NCBI RefSeq assembly: GCF_902726655.1
Contig: NZ_CACVAN010000001.1
Coordinates: 1,240,001-1,304,000 of the forward strand
Source: Virgibacillus ihumii
GTDB lineage: Bacteria; Bacillota; Bacilli; Bacillales; Amphibacillaceae
DNA length: 64,000 nucleotides
Direction of reading: 5' to 3'
Both the position numbers and the translations under genes were made by a program. Under the pieces are notes generated by a model. It saw only the letters and a list, made by a program, of their open reading frames with translations. It had not been told where the DNA came from and made no database searches. Below, piece after piece: positions 17,954 through 27,090 of the stretch (within the stretch, counting starts at the first letter, position 1; each line of letters opens with the position of its first letter).

Positions 17954-20900
17954 TTAATCACGAACACATTTGAGTACAACATTATCAGCACCAAAATGAT
18001 TCCGGAATAATTCCATACATGAATCAGAAGGCGCGATTAAATATTGCATGCTAAGCTTATATGTCTGTTCCATTGGCTGATGATACACGATAATCGGAGT
18101 ATCCCCCTTGTGTTCAGAAGCGATTTGTTTAATAGCTGAAAATGCATCGCTGTTATTTTGATCGGTGACCTTAATGAATAACCGCTGATTTTGATCTATA
18201 TCCCAATCTTCCTTTTTAAAAAATTCCAATTTGGACATCAGCCATTGAATCTTATTATTTCTGGCTTCAATCTTCCCCAAAAATGTAACTATTTGTTCTT
18301 CAGCCAGCCAGGGATTAACTTCCCGGTAGACATCAGGAAAAATAACACCCTCCATTTCTTCTGTTTCATCCCCAACGGTAACAAACGCCATCGATTCCCC
18401 TCGTTTTGTCCGGATAACTTTGATAGACTGAATAATTCCCGCACTTTTCACATTTCGTTTACCCGCCATTTGCAGAGCTGTTTCCATAGATACATAACCA
18501 TGAAAGTCTAATGTACTACGGTAGGGTTTCAAAGGATGACTGGATATATAAACTCCAAGCAACTCCTTCTCATCAGACAGTTTTTTCATTTGTGTAAAAT
18601 CTTCCATATCGATATATGATGCTTCCAGATCAAGCCCGTCCTGAAAAAGACTGGACTGATCAGTAAATTCCTTGAACAGTTCCCCCTGTTCCATAGCACG
18701 GTCAATCGAAGCCAATAAACTTGCCCGGTTTCCATGGATGTCATCAAACGCACCTGCCATGATTAACGATTCCAGTACAGGACGATTGATGACTTTCAAT
18801 GAAACTCGCATACCTAAATCAAACAAACTGTTAAACTGGCCATCTTTTCGAACTCTGATGATTTCCTTCACGACATTATTTCCAATCCCTTTGATGGACA
18901 TAAATCCCATTCGAATCCCATCATGTTCCACCGAATATTTTCCAAAACTTCTGTTGATGGATGGAGGGAGCAATTGAATATCCATTTCTTTCAATTCCAT
19001 CCTGTACAATTGCAGCTTATCCTGCTGATTGACTGCCGAGCTCAACAGTTCTGCAAAAAAACTTTTAGGATAGTGTGCCTTTAAGTATGCCAACTGGTAG
19101 GAAATTTTACTGTAGGCAACTGCATGGCTTTTGTTAAATCCGTAATTCGAAAACTTTACAATCCATTGAAAAATTTCTTCCGCAACATGACGATGATAAC
19201 CATTTTCCAGACAGCCTGCAGTAAACCTCTCCTTCAGTTCTTCCATCAGATGCTGCTGTTTCTTGCTGACAGCTCTTCGTAATATATCCGCTTCTCCCAG
19301 GGTGAATCCCGCGATTTTATTAGCAATCTGCATAATTTGTTCCTGATAAACAAGCACTCCATACGTTTTTCCTAAAATAGACTCCAGATCAGGATGCGGA
19401 TATGTAATGTGTTGACGACCATGCTTCCGGTCGATGTATTCCGGAATATGTTCCATTGGACCGGGACGATATAGGGCATTTACCGCAACTATATCTTCAA
19501 AAACAGTGGGTTTAAGGTTTTTCAGAACACGTTTCATCCCCTGTGACTCAAGCTGGAATATCCCGTTCGTTCTGCCTTCCTGCAGCAATTCATACGTCTT
19601 CGCGTCATCATTCGGTATATCCATAAGATTAAATGTTTGTTTTGTTTGATACGAAATTGTTTTCATTATTCGTTCCAACAGTGTTAGATTACGCAACCCA
19701 AGAAAGTCCATTTTAAGTAATCCGATTGCTTCCAGGTCGTTCATCGGAAACTGAGTCAAGTTCGTTTGATTGACTCCTAGAGTCAACGGAACATTCTCAA
19801 CCAGTGGTTTGTCACTTATAACAACCCCGGCTGCATGTGTGGAAATATGGCGCGGTAATCCTTCCAGTTTGGCAGCCACTTTAAACAATGCCTTCAATTT
19901 TTGAGATTGTTTCAGGTATTCCTGCAAATCTTTCGAGTCCCTGACAAGTTCCACAACCGATTTTCTTGCCTGTGAAGGAATCTCTTTCAAAATAAAGTAT
20001 GCTTCCTGCTGATCAATTCCAATTGTTTTGATTAACTCCCGAATTAATGATCTGACAGCAAACGTACCGAACGTGATAATTTGTGCCACATATTCTTCTC
20101 CGTATTTCTCCCGCACATACGAGATAACCTCATCTCTTCTGTGATCGGAAAAATCCACATCAATATCCGGCATTGTTATTCGTTCAGGGTTCAAAAACCG
20201 TTCGAACAATAAATCATACCGAATCGGGTCCACTTCCGTTATTCCAAGCACATACGCTACCAGTGAACCGGCCGCAGACCCACGGCCGGGGCCGACCAGA
20301 ATGTTGTTTTCCTTTGCATAAGCAATGAAATCCCAAACAATCAGGAAATAATCGCTGAATCCCATTGACTGAACGATATCTAATTCATATTTGAGGCGTT
20401 CCTCAATTTCGACTGTTACCTTATCATACCTTTTGAATAGATTCGTCCGGCACATATCAAGCAAATATGTATGTGCATCACGATTATCAGGGACAGGATA
20501 AGCGGGGATTGTGTTTTTGTCAAAATCAAAACTGACATTACATTTCTTCTTGATTTCCTCCGTACTTTCCAGCGCTTCTGGCCAATCGGCACCAAAGATT
20601 TGCTGCATTTCGTCAGTCGCACGAATATGCCGTTGCTTCATGCTCGAATCCGGATTACGAAGCACCCACCCCCTGCCTTTCTTCATCGCCTGCAGACAGT
20701 CATAGGCAATATCATCATCCACGTTGATATATCGTACGTCATTAATGACTGTCACAGATGAGCCATATAATTCCTGATATGATTTTAGTGCGGTATTCAC
20801 CCTTCGTTCCGATTCAAGCCCATGATCCTGAAGTCCGAGATAAAAATCATCCTCAGGAAACATTTCCCACTCCTTTTCCAGGTAGTTCTTTACTGTGTCA

Positions 20901-21316
20901 TGTGTTTCATTGATCATCATTGTCTCCAGTTTCCCACCCATTACGGGCAGGATACAGATCAACCCCCCGGTATACCGTGCAAGTTCCGATTTAGAAATGG
21001 ACTCCGTCTCGGTGAGCCGGATGTGTGTACTGATTTTTGTCAGATGTTTGTAACCCTGATTATTTTTTGCAAGCAAAATACATGTCGCTGCATTATCTTC
21101 GGAAATTCGCACCGTTACCGTCATACCGATAATAGGTTTAATCCCTTTTGCCAGACAAGCTTGATAAAATTGGATGGTTCCGTATAAAACCTGTTCGTCA
21201 GTAATTGCCACTGCATCCATTTCCAGTTCGGCTATTTTATCAACCAGCTTGTTTACGGTTATGGTGCTGTTCATTAAACTGTAGCCAGTCCGAATCTGCA
21301 GATGTGTAAAAGACAT
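17954..21316 (-). CDS. dnaE: DNA polymerase III alpha subunit, DnaE type
   Basis: Replicative polymerase that in Bacillus extends primers, mainly on the lagging strand, before PolC takes over. 1120 residues: N-terminal PHP domain (SFTHLQIRTGYSLMNS onward, to about 210), polymerase palm with VGPGRGSAAGSLVAYVLG and catalytic PDIDVDFSDHRRDEV, fingers and helix-hairpin-helix region, and a C-terminal OB fold starting near KSAGIIQSIKVIRTKRGESM. There is no internal exonuclease domain, which separates it from PolC. The ATG is preceded by GAGG at a rather long spacing. No terminator follows; the ytsJ promoter begins directly after the stop. Confidence 0.97.
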   Translation of the reverse strand: MSFTHLQIRTGYSLMNSTITVNKLVDKIAELEMDAVAITDEQVLYGTIQFYQACLAKGIKPIIGMTVTVRISEDNAATCILLAKNNQGYKHLTKISTHIRLTETESISKSELARYTGGLICILPVMGGKLETMMINETHDTVKNYLEKEWEMFPEDDFYLGLQDHGLESERRVNTALKSYQELYGSSVTVINDVRYINVDDDIAYDCLQAMKKGRGWVLRNPDSSMKQRHIRATDEMQQIFGADWPEALESTEEIKKKCNVSFDFDKNTIPAYPVPDNRDAHTYLLDMCRTNLFKRYDKVTVEIEERLKYELDIVQSMGFSDYFLIVWDFIAYAKENNILVGPGRGSAAGSLVAYVLGITEVDPIRYDLLFERFLNPERITMPDIDVDFSDHRRDEVISYVREKYGEEYVAQIITFGTFAVRSLIRELIKTIGIDQQEAYFILKEIPSQARKSVVELVRDSKDLQEYLKQSQKLKALFKVAAKLEGLPRHISTHAAGVVISDKPLVENVPLTLGVNQTNLTQFPMNDLEAIGLLKMDFLGLRNLTLLERIMKTISYQTKQTFNLMDIPNDDAKTYELLQEGRTNGIFQLESQGMKRVLKNLKPTVFEDIVAVNALYRPGPMEHIPEYIDRKHGRQHITYPHPDLESILGKTYGVLVYQEQIMQIANKIAGFTLGEADILRRAVSKKQQHLMEELKERFTAGCLENGYHRHVAEEIFQWIVKFSNYGFNKSHAVAYSKISYQLAYLKAHYPKSFFAELLSSAVNQQDKLQLYRMELKEMDIQLLPPSINRSFGKYSVEHDGIRMGFMSIKGIGNNVVKEIIRVRKDGQFNSLFDLGMRVSLKVINRPVLESLIMAGAFDDIHGNRASLLASIDRAMEQGELFKEFTDQSSLFQDGLDLEASYIDMEDFTQMKKLSDEKELLGVYISSHPLKPYRSTLDFHGYVSMETALQMAGKRNVKSAGIIQSIKVIRTKRGESMAFVTVGDETEEMEGVIFPDVYREVNPWLAEEQIVTFLGKIEARNNKIQWLMSKLEFFKKEDWDIDQNQRLFIKVTDQNNSDAFSAIKQIASEHKGDTPIIVYHQPMEQTYKLSMQYLIAPSDSCMELFRNHFGADNVVLKCVRD

Positions 21317-21387
21317 AAGCTATCCAACCTCTTCTCTGCTTATTATTATAGCTAATCAGATGAAACACTGCATTCATTTTAATCCAG

Positions 21388-21474
21388 ATTAGAAATCTTG
21401 GCTTATCACCAAGGTTTTAATAACGAAAGTTGCACTTATGTGATCAGAACGTTAGTTAAACTTTCTAAACTGCC
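21388..21474. repeat. Two-hairpin intergenic repeat, copy 1 (partly decayed)
   Basis: In the dnaE-ytrH gap. It shares ATTAGAAA, TCACCAAG, TTTTA, AGTTGCACTTATG and an ACTTTCT.AACTGC tail, in the same order and spacing, with 50642-50730. The complementary arms that form hairpins in copy 2 are partly lost here. The rest of the 21317-21553 gap shows no gene. Confidence 0.65.
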
Positions 21475-21553
21475 AAGGTTGTATCGTGCATCATAACATA
21501 TCCTGTCCAAATTTCTCATAGAATGATATCAGCAACAATAAGGGGCGGTATAA

Positions 21554-21886
21554 ATGGAAGAAAGATTTGTCGCACAGTTTATCCATTGTTTTTTTATTGC
21601 ATTTGGCGTGATTATTGGCGGTGCTATCATTGGAAGTATGGGTTCTTTCGCTACGGGGGATGCGCCATTCACCTCGATGAACCGGATTGCAAAAAGCCTG
21701 CGTATTTGGGCCATCGTTGCAGCAATCGGGGGGACCTTTGATGCCATCGCAAATTTTGAACGGGGTATTTATGATGGGTCCACACTTGATTTATTTAAAC
21801 AGATTATGCTTATTTTATCAGCAATGGGCGGTGTTAAAACAGCCATGGTACTGTTGGGCTGGCTCATTCAGGAGGATATCGGGTAA
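21554..21886 (+). CDS. ytrH: Sporulation membrane protein YtrH
   Basis: 110-residue small membrane protein made, in B. subtilis, in the mother cell during sporulation. Three hydrophobic segments are seen: about 11-33 (FFIAFGVIIGGAIIGSMG), 50-66 and 82-104. Length and sequence pattern fit the YtrH family; its biochemical role is unknown. AGGGG lies eight bases before the ATG. The stop overlaps the ytrI start as TAATG, so the two are coupled. It is transcribed divergently from dnaE, as in B. subtilis. Confidence 0.9.
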   Translation: MEERFVAQFIHCFFIAFGVIIGGAIIGSMGSFATGDAPFTSMNRIAKSLRIWAIVAAIGGTFDAIANFERGIYDGSTLDLFKQIMLILSAMGGVKTAMVLLGWLIQEDIG

Positions 21887-22395
21887 TGCACATTCCTCCA
21901 TACTATAAAAAACCGTCATGGCAGCGTTTTTTTGCGGGTGCGTTTATTGGTGCGTGTATTGCCTATTTTATCTTTGTGTACATGCATGGATTTATGTATG
22001 AACAGTTGATGAGCGAAAATAAGGATTTACAAGACAAAGTTTCAGAACTGAAAAATCAAAATGAAGCATTGCTGGAGGATAAACAGGACCTGGATAAAAA
22101 AACAAAGGAACCCTTAACAGTTACTTCCATTGAAATAACTATTGAAAACAAGGACGAGCTGAAGCTAGATAAATTAATTATACATGATTTACAGAACTTG
22201 ATGAAAGAGGAAATTGATCATATTATCGGGCAAAAGGTCTCGGTCATTGACGAAAGTGCCCAGCTGCTGATTTCATCATTGGAAAATAAAGAATATACGG
22301 TGGATGAATTAACGTATGTCTTTACGATAAAAAAATTAACCATTAGTAAAACATTAAAAATCACCGCTGAAGCCAAAATCGGTGACTCAGCATAA
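21886..22395 (+). CDS. ytrI: Sporulation membrane protein YtrI
   Basis: 169 residues: a short cytoplasmic N-terminus, one membrane helix (about 13-33, FFAGAFIGACIAYFIFVYMH), a coiled coil of about 30-40 residues (ENKDLQDKVSELKNQNEALL), then a soluble alpha/beta domain. This architecture and its position directly after ytrH identify YtrI, a sporulation protein of unknown mechanism. It is translationally coupled to ytrH. No clear terminator follows before the next small gene. Confidence 0.88.
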   Translation: MHIPPYYKKPSWQRFFAGAFIGACIAYFIFVYMHGFMYEQLMSENKDLQDKVSELKNQNEALLEDKQDLDKKTKEPLTVTSIEITIENKDELKLDKLIIHDLQNLMKEEIDHIIGQKVSVIDESAQLLISSLENKEYTVDELTYVFTIKKLTISKTLKITAEAKIGDSA

Positions 22396-22543
22396 TTGTT
22401 TTTGAATTTGACTGTGAACATTCGATGAACATCACCCTGATATTGTGGTAAAAATGAAAAAATTTATCTATAATATAATTATACAGAATAACATTTCAGC
22501 AGAAACTTTCATAGAATAAATTTAATTGAAAGGAGCTGGTTAA

Positions 22544-22741
22544 ATGCAAATCATCAATAAAAGACGGATACGCGATGAAAAGATTGCACAATTACTTAGT
22601 GGAAAAACAGCATATGCTGAGACTCAGGAAATGATTCGGCTGATAACACGCTCAATTGAACGAAATAACATAAATGTACACTTGGACAATACAACTTCAG
22701 GCTGCTGGTTTATTCCGATGGATGAAAAAAAGAGCAGTTAA
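22544..22741 (+). CDS. Small hypothetical protein (65 residues)
   Basis: I do not recognise this family. It has a strong ribosome binding site (GAAAGGAGC, nine bases before the ATG), TATAAT-like sequences near 22475-22485, and a perfect 12-bp terminator five bases after its stop, so it is very likely a real monocistronic gene. The product is soluble and charged: a basic N-terminus (NKRRIRDEK), an amphipathic helix around AETQEMIRLITRSIERNN and a single Cys in TTSGCWFIP near the C-terminus. It lies between ytrI and nrnA (convergent). Function unknown. Confidence 0.75.
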   Translation: MQIINKRRIRDEKIAQLLSGKTAYAETQEMIRLITRSIERNNINVHLDNTTSGCWFIPMDEKKSS

Positions 22742-22746
22742 ACAAC

Positions 22747-22780
22747 GTGCTAATTTCCGCTCATGGAAATTAGCACTTTT
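22747..22780 (+). terminator. Terminator after the 65-residue gene
   Basis: Perfect 12-bp stem (GTGCTAATTTCC and its complement) with a six-base loop, followed by TTTTGTT. It lies five bases past the stop codon. Confidence 0.92.
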
Positions 22781-22792
22781 GTTCACAAGAAA

Positions 22793-23740
22793 TTAATTTG
22801 AATAAGCAATACATGCTTCCTGCAGATCATCAACCACATTGTCCGCTTCTTCCCAGGTTTTTACCGATGCACCAGCGGCCATTGGATGTCCTCCACCATT
22901 ATACTTCGCAGCAATATCATTAACCACCGGACCTTTTGACCGGAGCCTGACACGAATCTGATCATCTTCCTCAATAAAAAACACCCAAGCCTGAATACCC
23001 TCGATATCCCCCAGGACGCCAATAAGCTGACCTGAATCAGCCGGATCCACGTTAAACTCCTCGAGTTCTTCGCGAGTTAGCCTGATTGAACTCATCCCGG
23101 ATTCTGACAGCTCAAAATGCTGCAATATGTACCCGCGCAGTCTGGCAATATTGTCCTGAATGTTGTATATTCCCTCATAAAGCCTTGATCGATCAAAATC
23201 ATATGTAACAAGCTCTGCTGCATGCTGGAATGTTTTTTTGGATGTACTTGGAAATAAAAATCTTCCAGTATCACCAACGATACCAGCATAAATAAGCATT
23301 GCAGCCCTGTCATTCAACTGAAAGCCATCATCTTTTGCATATAAATACAAATCATAAATCAATTCACAAGTTGAGCTTGCTGACGTATCAACCCACATTA
23401 TTTCGCCGTATTTATCCACATTCGGATGATGGTCGATTTTGATGAGATCTGCTCCTAGATTATAACGCTGATCACAGATACGGGCGGCATTTGCAGTATC
23501 ACAAACGATAACCAGTGCATGGTGATACATTTCGTCCTCAATATCATCCATCTTTGCCAAAAAATTTAATGATGGTTCTTCCTCGCCCACTGCAAAGACT
23601 TTCTTGTGAGGGAATGAATCGCTTATGATCTCTTTCAACCCAACCTGGGATCCATACGCGTCAGGATCCGGTCGTACATGACGATGAATGATAATCGTGT
23701 CATATTTTTTGATTGCGGAAATTATTTTATCTGGTATCAT
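22793..23740 (-). CDS. nrnA: Bifunctional oligoribonuclease/pAp phosphatase NrnA
   Basis: DHH/DHHA1 phosphoesterase that degrades short RNAs (nanoRNA) and dephosphorylates 3'-phosphoadenosine 5'-phosphate. 315 residues: motif I IIHRHVRPDPDA, motif II VCDTANAARI, the DHH motif in IKIDHHPNVDKYGE, and DHHA1 GGGHPMAAGA near the C-terminus. The length is normal. It is a single gene, convergent with the small gene before it and divergent from ytpI. Position matches B. subtilis ytqI/nrnA. Confidence 0.95.
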   Translation of the reverse strand: MIPDKIISAIKKYDTIIIHRHVRPDPDAYGSQVGLKEIISDSFPHKKVFAVGEEEPSLNFLAKMDDIEDEMYHHALVIVCDTANAARICDQRYNLGADLIKIDHHPNVDKYGEIMWVDTSASSTCELIYDLYLYAKDDGFQLNDRAAMLIYAGIVGDTGRFLFPSTSKKTFQHAAELVTYDFDRSRLYEGIYNIQDNIARLRGYILQHFELSESGMSSIRLTREELEEFNVDPADSGQLIGVLGDIEGIQAWVFFIEEDDQIRVRLRSKGPVVNDIAAKYNGGGHPMAAGASVKTWEEADNVVDDLQEACIAYSN

Positions 23741-23922
23741 TGGTATGCTCCTAACTTTTTCACAAATTTATGGAATAATCGTCTGGCAAAACAGCTGTAA
23801 ACAAGCTACAATATAAAGTGAAACATCCAACAGTGAAAGTTGTTCTTTGATTGTCAGTTGAGCAAAACGTTTCTGACTGTTGCTGTGAGATACATATTGA
23901 TTATTATACAGGAGTAGATTAT

Positions 23923-24228
23923 ATGATTATTTTTCCTATCCTGATTACCCTGTCCGCCGTTTTCTGGGTATACTATAAGGTTGCTATCATAAAGACGCAG
24001 GACGGATTAAAACAACGGTACTTTAATGCGAAGTCACGGGTAAGTCTTGGAAGCTTTCTTATCTTTTTTGCCATTAATGAATACCTGTTCTACCAAACCC
24101 AAATTGCATTATGGATTGGATTGGTATTTTTGGTTTTCGGTGTTGTACAGCTGAATGCCGGGTTGAAGGAAACGAAGCATTACCGAAAAGAATGGAAACG
24201 ATTGAATCCAACAGAAGCTGACCAATAA
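23923..24228 (+). CDS. ytpI: YtpI family membrane protein
   Basis: 101 residues with three predicted membrane segments (about 2-20, 46-64 and 67-83) and a basic C-terminus (KHYRKEWKRL). It fits YtpI in length and in position between nrnA and ytoI; the function is unknown. The ATG at 23923 follows AGGAG by eight bases; reading upstream in frame would add 24 residues with no hydrophobic or family logic. The stop codon lies inside the loop of the terminator that follows. Confidence 0.82.
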   Translation: MIIFPILITLSAVFWVYYKVAIIKTQDGLKQRYFNAKSRVSLGSFLIFFAINEYLFYQTQIALWIGLVFLVFGVVQLNAGLKETKHYRKEWKRLNPTEADQ

Positions 24229-24243
24229 CCGGTCAGCTTTTTC
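24214..24243 (+). terminator. Terminator overlapping the ytpI stop
   Basis: AAGCTGACC (24215-24223) pairs with GGTCAGCTT (24231-24239), followed by TTTTC. The ytpI stop codon TAA is in the loop. Confidence 0.9.
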
Positions 24244-24277
24244 ATAACAATTTCTTTTAACGATAAGCAAAGCCATT

Positions 24278-25585
24278 CTAACGGTCAATCAGTTGTGCCA
24301 TCAACAACCCTTTCCCAACCATTTTCCGTCCGTTATATACCTCTATATCAATTTTGGCATAAATCCGGCCCGCTTCCATTAGCGTCGGTTTAATTAGCAT
24401 TATACTCTCAATCGGCACCGGCTTCAGGAAGTAAACGGTTAAACTTTCGACCACCAGATCACCCTTCTTATAATAGAGCAAAAGTCTGCTGCTGGCCTCG
24501 GTCATGAGCGCCGTAAACACACCGTTAGACAGCGTCCCCAACTGATTTGTCATTTGCGGGGTCACCTGTACCTGAAAGCTTGTTTCATCATTCCCGGCAG
24601 TCTGCAGATTACGTGACACAATATCCTCGATCGTTTCCCCAACTTGCGGCTGACGCTGAACCTGTTGCAGCGCCTTCAAAACATCCTGCCTTGAGACAAT
24701 ACCCTGCAGTTTTTGTGAAGCATCCACAACCGGCACAACCTCAATACCTTCCCATACCATCATATGGGCAACATATGCCAGGGAGGTTTTTTCCTGCACA
24801 ACGATCGGATTTTTAGTCATAACCTTGTCAACCGGTAATGATTCATCCTTTCCGATTACGTCTTTTGAGGTAATCATCCCTATGATCCGTTCTTTTTCAT
24901 CAACAACGGGAAATCTGGTATGTTCCGATTGCTCATTCAATTCATACCAGCGGTGCAGCCGTTCCTTCGTATACATATAGAATGATTTATCATACGGGGT
25001 ATAGATATCTCCCACAAATACGATTTCCTTTTTGATCAGCTGGTCATAGATCGCCCGGTTGATCATTGCTGCAACTGTAAATGTATCATAACTGGTTGAC
25101 ATTATCGGCAGTTCTTTATCATCAGCAAGTTTTTTAATTTCATCCGTTGCATCAAACCCACCGGTGATCAAAACAGCCGCCCCTTCGCTGAGCGCCAGTT
25201 GATGTGCTTTCACCCGGTTTCCGACAATCAGGAGTGAGCCTGCCTCGGTATAACGCATCATCGCATCCAGCTGCATGGCACCAATTACAAATTTATTCAG
25301 GGTCTTATGAAGTCCTTTGCGCCCGCCTAGCACTTGTCCATCTACAATATTGATTACTTCAGCAAATGTCAGACGCTCAAAATTTTCCTTTTTCTTACGC
25401 TCAATCCGGATTGTTCCAACACGTTCGATCGTACTGACAATCCCCTGGTTTTCCGCTTCTTTTATGGCACGATAGGCTGTACCTTCACTTACATTTAACG
25501 CTTTTGCAATCTGCCGGACAGATATTTTATGTCCAATCTCCAATGTTAAAATATGCTGCAAAATCTGTTCATGTTTTGTGGCCAT
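24278..25585 (-). CDS. ytoI: DRTGG/CBS/thioesterase-fold regulatory protein YtoI
   Basis: 435-residue multidomain protein: N-terminal helix-turn-helix (about 1-65, SVRQIAKALNVSEGTAYRAI), DRTGG domain (about 70-180), two CBS domains (about 195-310, FPVVDEKERIIGMITSKDV and VPVVDASQKLQGIVSRQDV) and a C-terminal hotdog thioesterase-like domain (about 325-435). CBS pairs usually bind adenine nucleotides, so this looks like a nucleotide-responsive DNA-binding protein with a possible acyl-CoA sensing domain. Targets and ligands are not known to me. The order nrnA-ytpI-ytoI is as in B. subtilis. Confidence 0.92.
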   Translation of the reverse strand: MATKHEQILQHILTLEIGHKISVRQIAKALNVSEGTAYRAIKEAENQGIVSTIERVGTIRIERKKKENFERLTFAEVINIVDGQVLGGRKGLHKTLNKFVIGAMQLDAMMRYTEAGSLLIVGNRVKAHQLALSEGAAVLITGGFDATDEIKKLADDKELPIMSTSYDTFTVAAMINRAIYDQLIKKEIVFVGDIYTPYDKSFYMYTKERLHRWYELNEQSEHTRFPVVDEKERIIGMITSKDVIGKDESLPVDKVMTKNPIVVQEKTSLAYVAHMMVWEGIEVVPVVDASQKLQGIVSRQDVLKALQQVQRQPQVGETIEDIVSRNLQTAGNDETSFQVQVTPQMTNQLGTLSNGVFTALMTEASSRLLLYYKKGDLVVESLTVYFLKPVPIESIMLIKPTLMEAGRIYAKIDIEVYNGRKMVGKGLLMAQLIDR

Positions 25586-25664
25586 TTCCGCTCACCGACT
25601 TTCAACTGTACTAGTCTTTTATTTGTTTATTTATTATACAGTTGATACAGAAAAAACTCAATGT

Positions 25665-25886
25665 TTAAGCGTTTTGTCGCTGTTTCATTTTCCGCTGTTC
25701 CATAGCCGGTGGACTGGTCATCTGCAATAGTGTAGCAAAATTCGAACCAATTGTCAGAAGCAGAAATACGAGCCATGACCCCCAAAAAATAGCCTCCAGC
25801 TGTGTTTCCGCCCCTGGTATCAATGGCCATGCAAAATATAACAGAAAACCTGCCAGCAATAACCGCAGTATTGCATAATTCCGCAC
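25665..25886 (-). CDS. Small two-helix membrane protein
   Basis: 73 residues if translated from the GTG at 25886, which has GGGGG eight bases upstream; an ATG five codons earlier (25901) overlaps that G run. Two hydrophobic segments (about 5-22, RLLLAGFLLYFAWPLI, and 33-52) and a basic tail (EQRKMKQRQNA) suggest an inner-membrane protein with a cytoplasmic C-terminus. I do not recognise a family. It lies between ytoI and the prepilin peptidase gene, on the same strand. The 230-base gap upstream shows nothing further. Confidence 0.6.
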   Translation of the reverse strand: MRNYAILRLLLAGFLLYFAWPLIPGAETQLEAIFWGSWLVFLLLTIGSNFATLLQMTSPPAMEQRKMKQRQNA

Positions 25887-26117
25887 AAATAGTGCCCCCA
25901 TTTCTGTTTTGATTGACTGTTACAATAGATCTTGCTCTGTATAACTTTGATGTAAAACAGCCTCTTATTAAAGTATGAGGACAAATTTAAATTCAGACCG
26001 GAAATACTTATTTTGTCCACTTCAAGTGTATGTTCGAAAAGGTGGAAAAAACGAAACGCTTGTGGCGGAACATGGAAGTTTGGTTTGTTATTTTTTAACG
26101 GACTTTTGACCGGCATA

Positions 26118-26870
26118 TTAAACAAAAGTGAAGTACCATACAATGATTTCATTTCCATAAAAATACGCAAGCAATGCCCCAACGATTATATATGGTCCAA
26201 ACGGTACTTCCTGTTTCCGTCCAACAATTTTAAACAGCAGCAATATCCCGCCGAAAAGCGCCCCTATAAGCGTCGCCAAAAAAAAGGCAAGCAGTACTTT
26301 TTCAGTTCCAAGCACAATACCCAAAAGACCGAACAATTTCATATCACCGCCACCCATTCCACCTCTGCTGACAATAATAATGACGGCAAGCAGCACTAAA
26401 GCAGTCAGCCCGCCTGCAACGGCATCCCACCATGGATTAAGCGGTTGAAAAATCCTCAATACAATAAAAATTGGCAGGAAAAAAAGCAGAATACGGTTTG
26501 GAATCAACATATAATGAAGATCTGAAACAAAAATAATCATCAGCATCGACACCAGTGTCAACGCAACAATCAGTTCGATATTCAGACCGATTTTTTTGTA
26601 ACTGAATACAAAGAAAAATCCTGTCGCCAATTCAACCGCCGGATAAATAACTGAAATCCGTTGTTGACAATGACGGCATTTCCCACGCAGAAAAACATAA
26701 GATAATACCGGAATAAGATCGTACCACCAAATCGTTTGACGGCATGTTGGACAATAAGAGCGATCGGCAACAAAAGGTCTCTTTTTTGGCACCCGAAGTC
26801 CAGCCACATTAAAAAAAGAGCCGAATATAATTCCGAGCAAAAAGAAAAGCAGCATAAATTCAAATTCCAT
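26118..26870 (-). CDS. comC: Prepilin peptidase (A24 family, ComC-type)
   Basis: Membrane aspartyl protease that cleaves and methylates type IV prepilin-like proteins such as the competence pseudopilins ComGC-ComGG. 250 residues: N-terminal methyltransferase-like region with two CxxC pairs (YCPTCRQ and KCRHCQQ), and the two catalytic Asp in FVSDLHYMLIPN and GGGDMKLFG; about seven to eight membrane segments. The ATG at 26870 follows GGAGC by seven to eight bases; the longer reading begins with a TTG inside that spacing. In B. subtilis comC is next to folC; here it stands alone between ytoI and ytkL. Confidence 0.92.
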   Translation of the reverse strand: MEFEFMLLFFLLGIIFGSFFNVAGLRVPKKRPFVADRSYCPTCRQTIWWYDLIPVLSYVFLRGKCRHCQQRISVIYPAVELATGFFFVFSYKKIGLNIELIVALTLVSMLMIIFVSDLHYMLIPNRILLFFLPIFIVLRIFQPLNPWWDAVAGGLTALVLLAVIIIVSRGGMGGGDMKLFGLLGIVLGTEKVLLAFFLATLIGALFGGILLLFKIVGRKQEVPFGPYIIVGALLAYFYGNEIIVWYFTFV

Positions 26871-26983
26871 AGCCAAAGCTCCTTCATTTTTTCAATCCTA
26901 ACAACCCTTATTATAGCACTGCATTCTTGTTTTGGATAACTTTGGTTTTGAAATTCATGATTAACGCGGGAAAACTAGCAGTA

Positions 26984-27025
26984 ATAAAAAATGACTACCA
27001 AATGAACGTACATTTTGATAGCCAC
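26984..27025 (-). terminator. Terminator downstream of ytkL
   Basis: Minus-strand arms TGGCTATCAAAATG (27011-27024) and CATTTGGTAGTCAT (26991-27004), mostly paired with G.U and one bulge, followed by TTTTTATTAC. It lies about 65 bases past the ytkL stop. Confidence 0.7.
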
Positions 27026-27090
27026 CTTAATGTTTGTATCGATACAGAATTCATTACTGTATAATCCGGTTTTTGAATCTAGACATTCTT

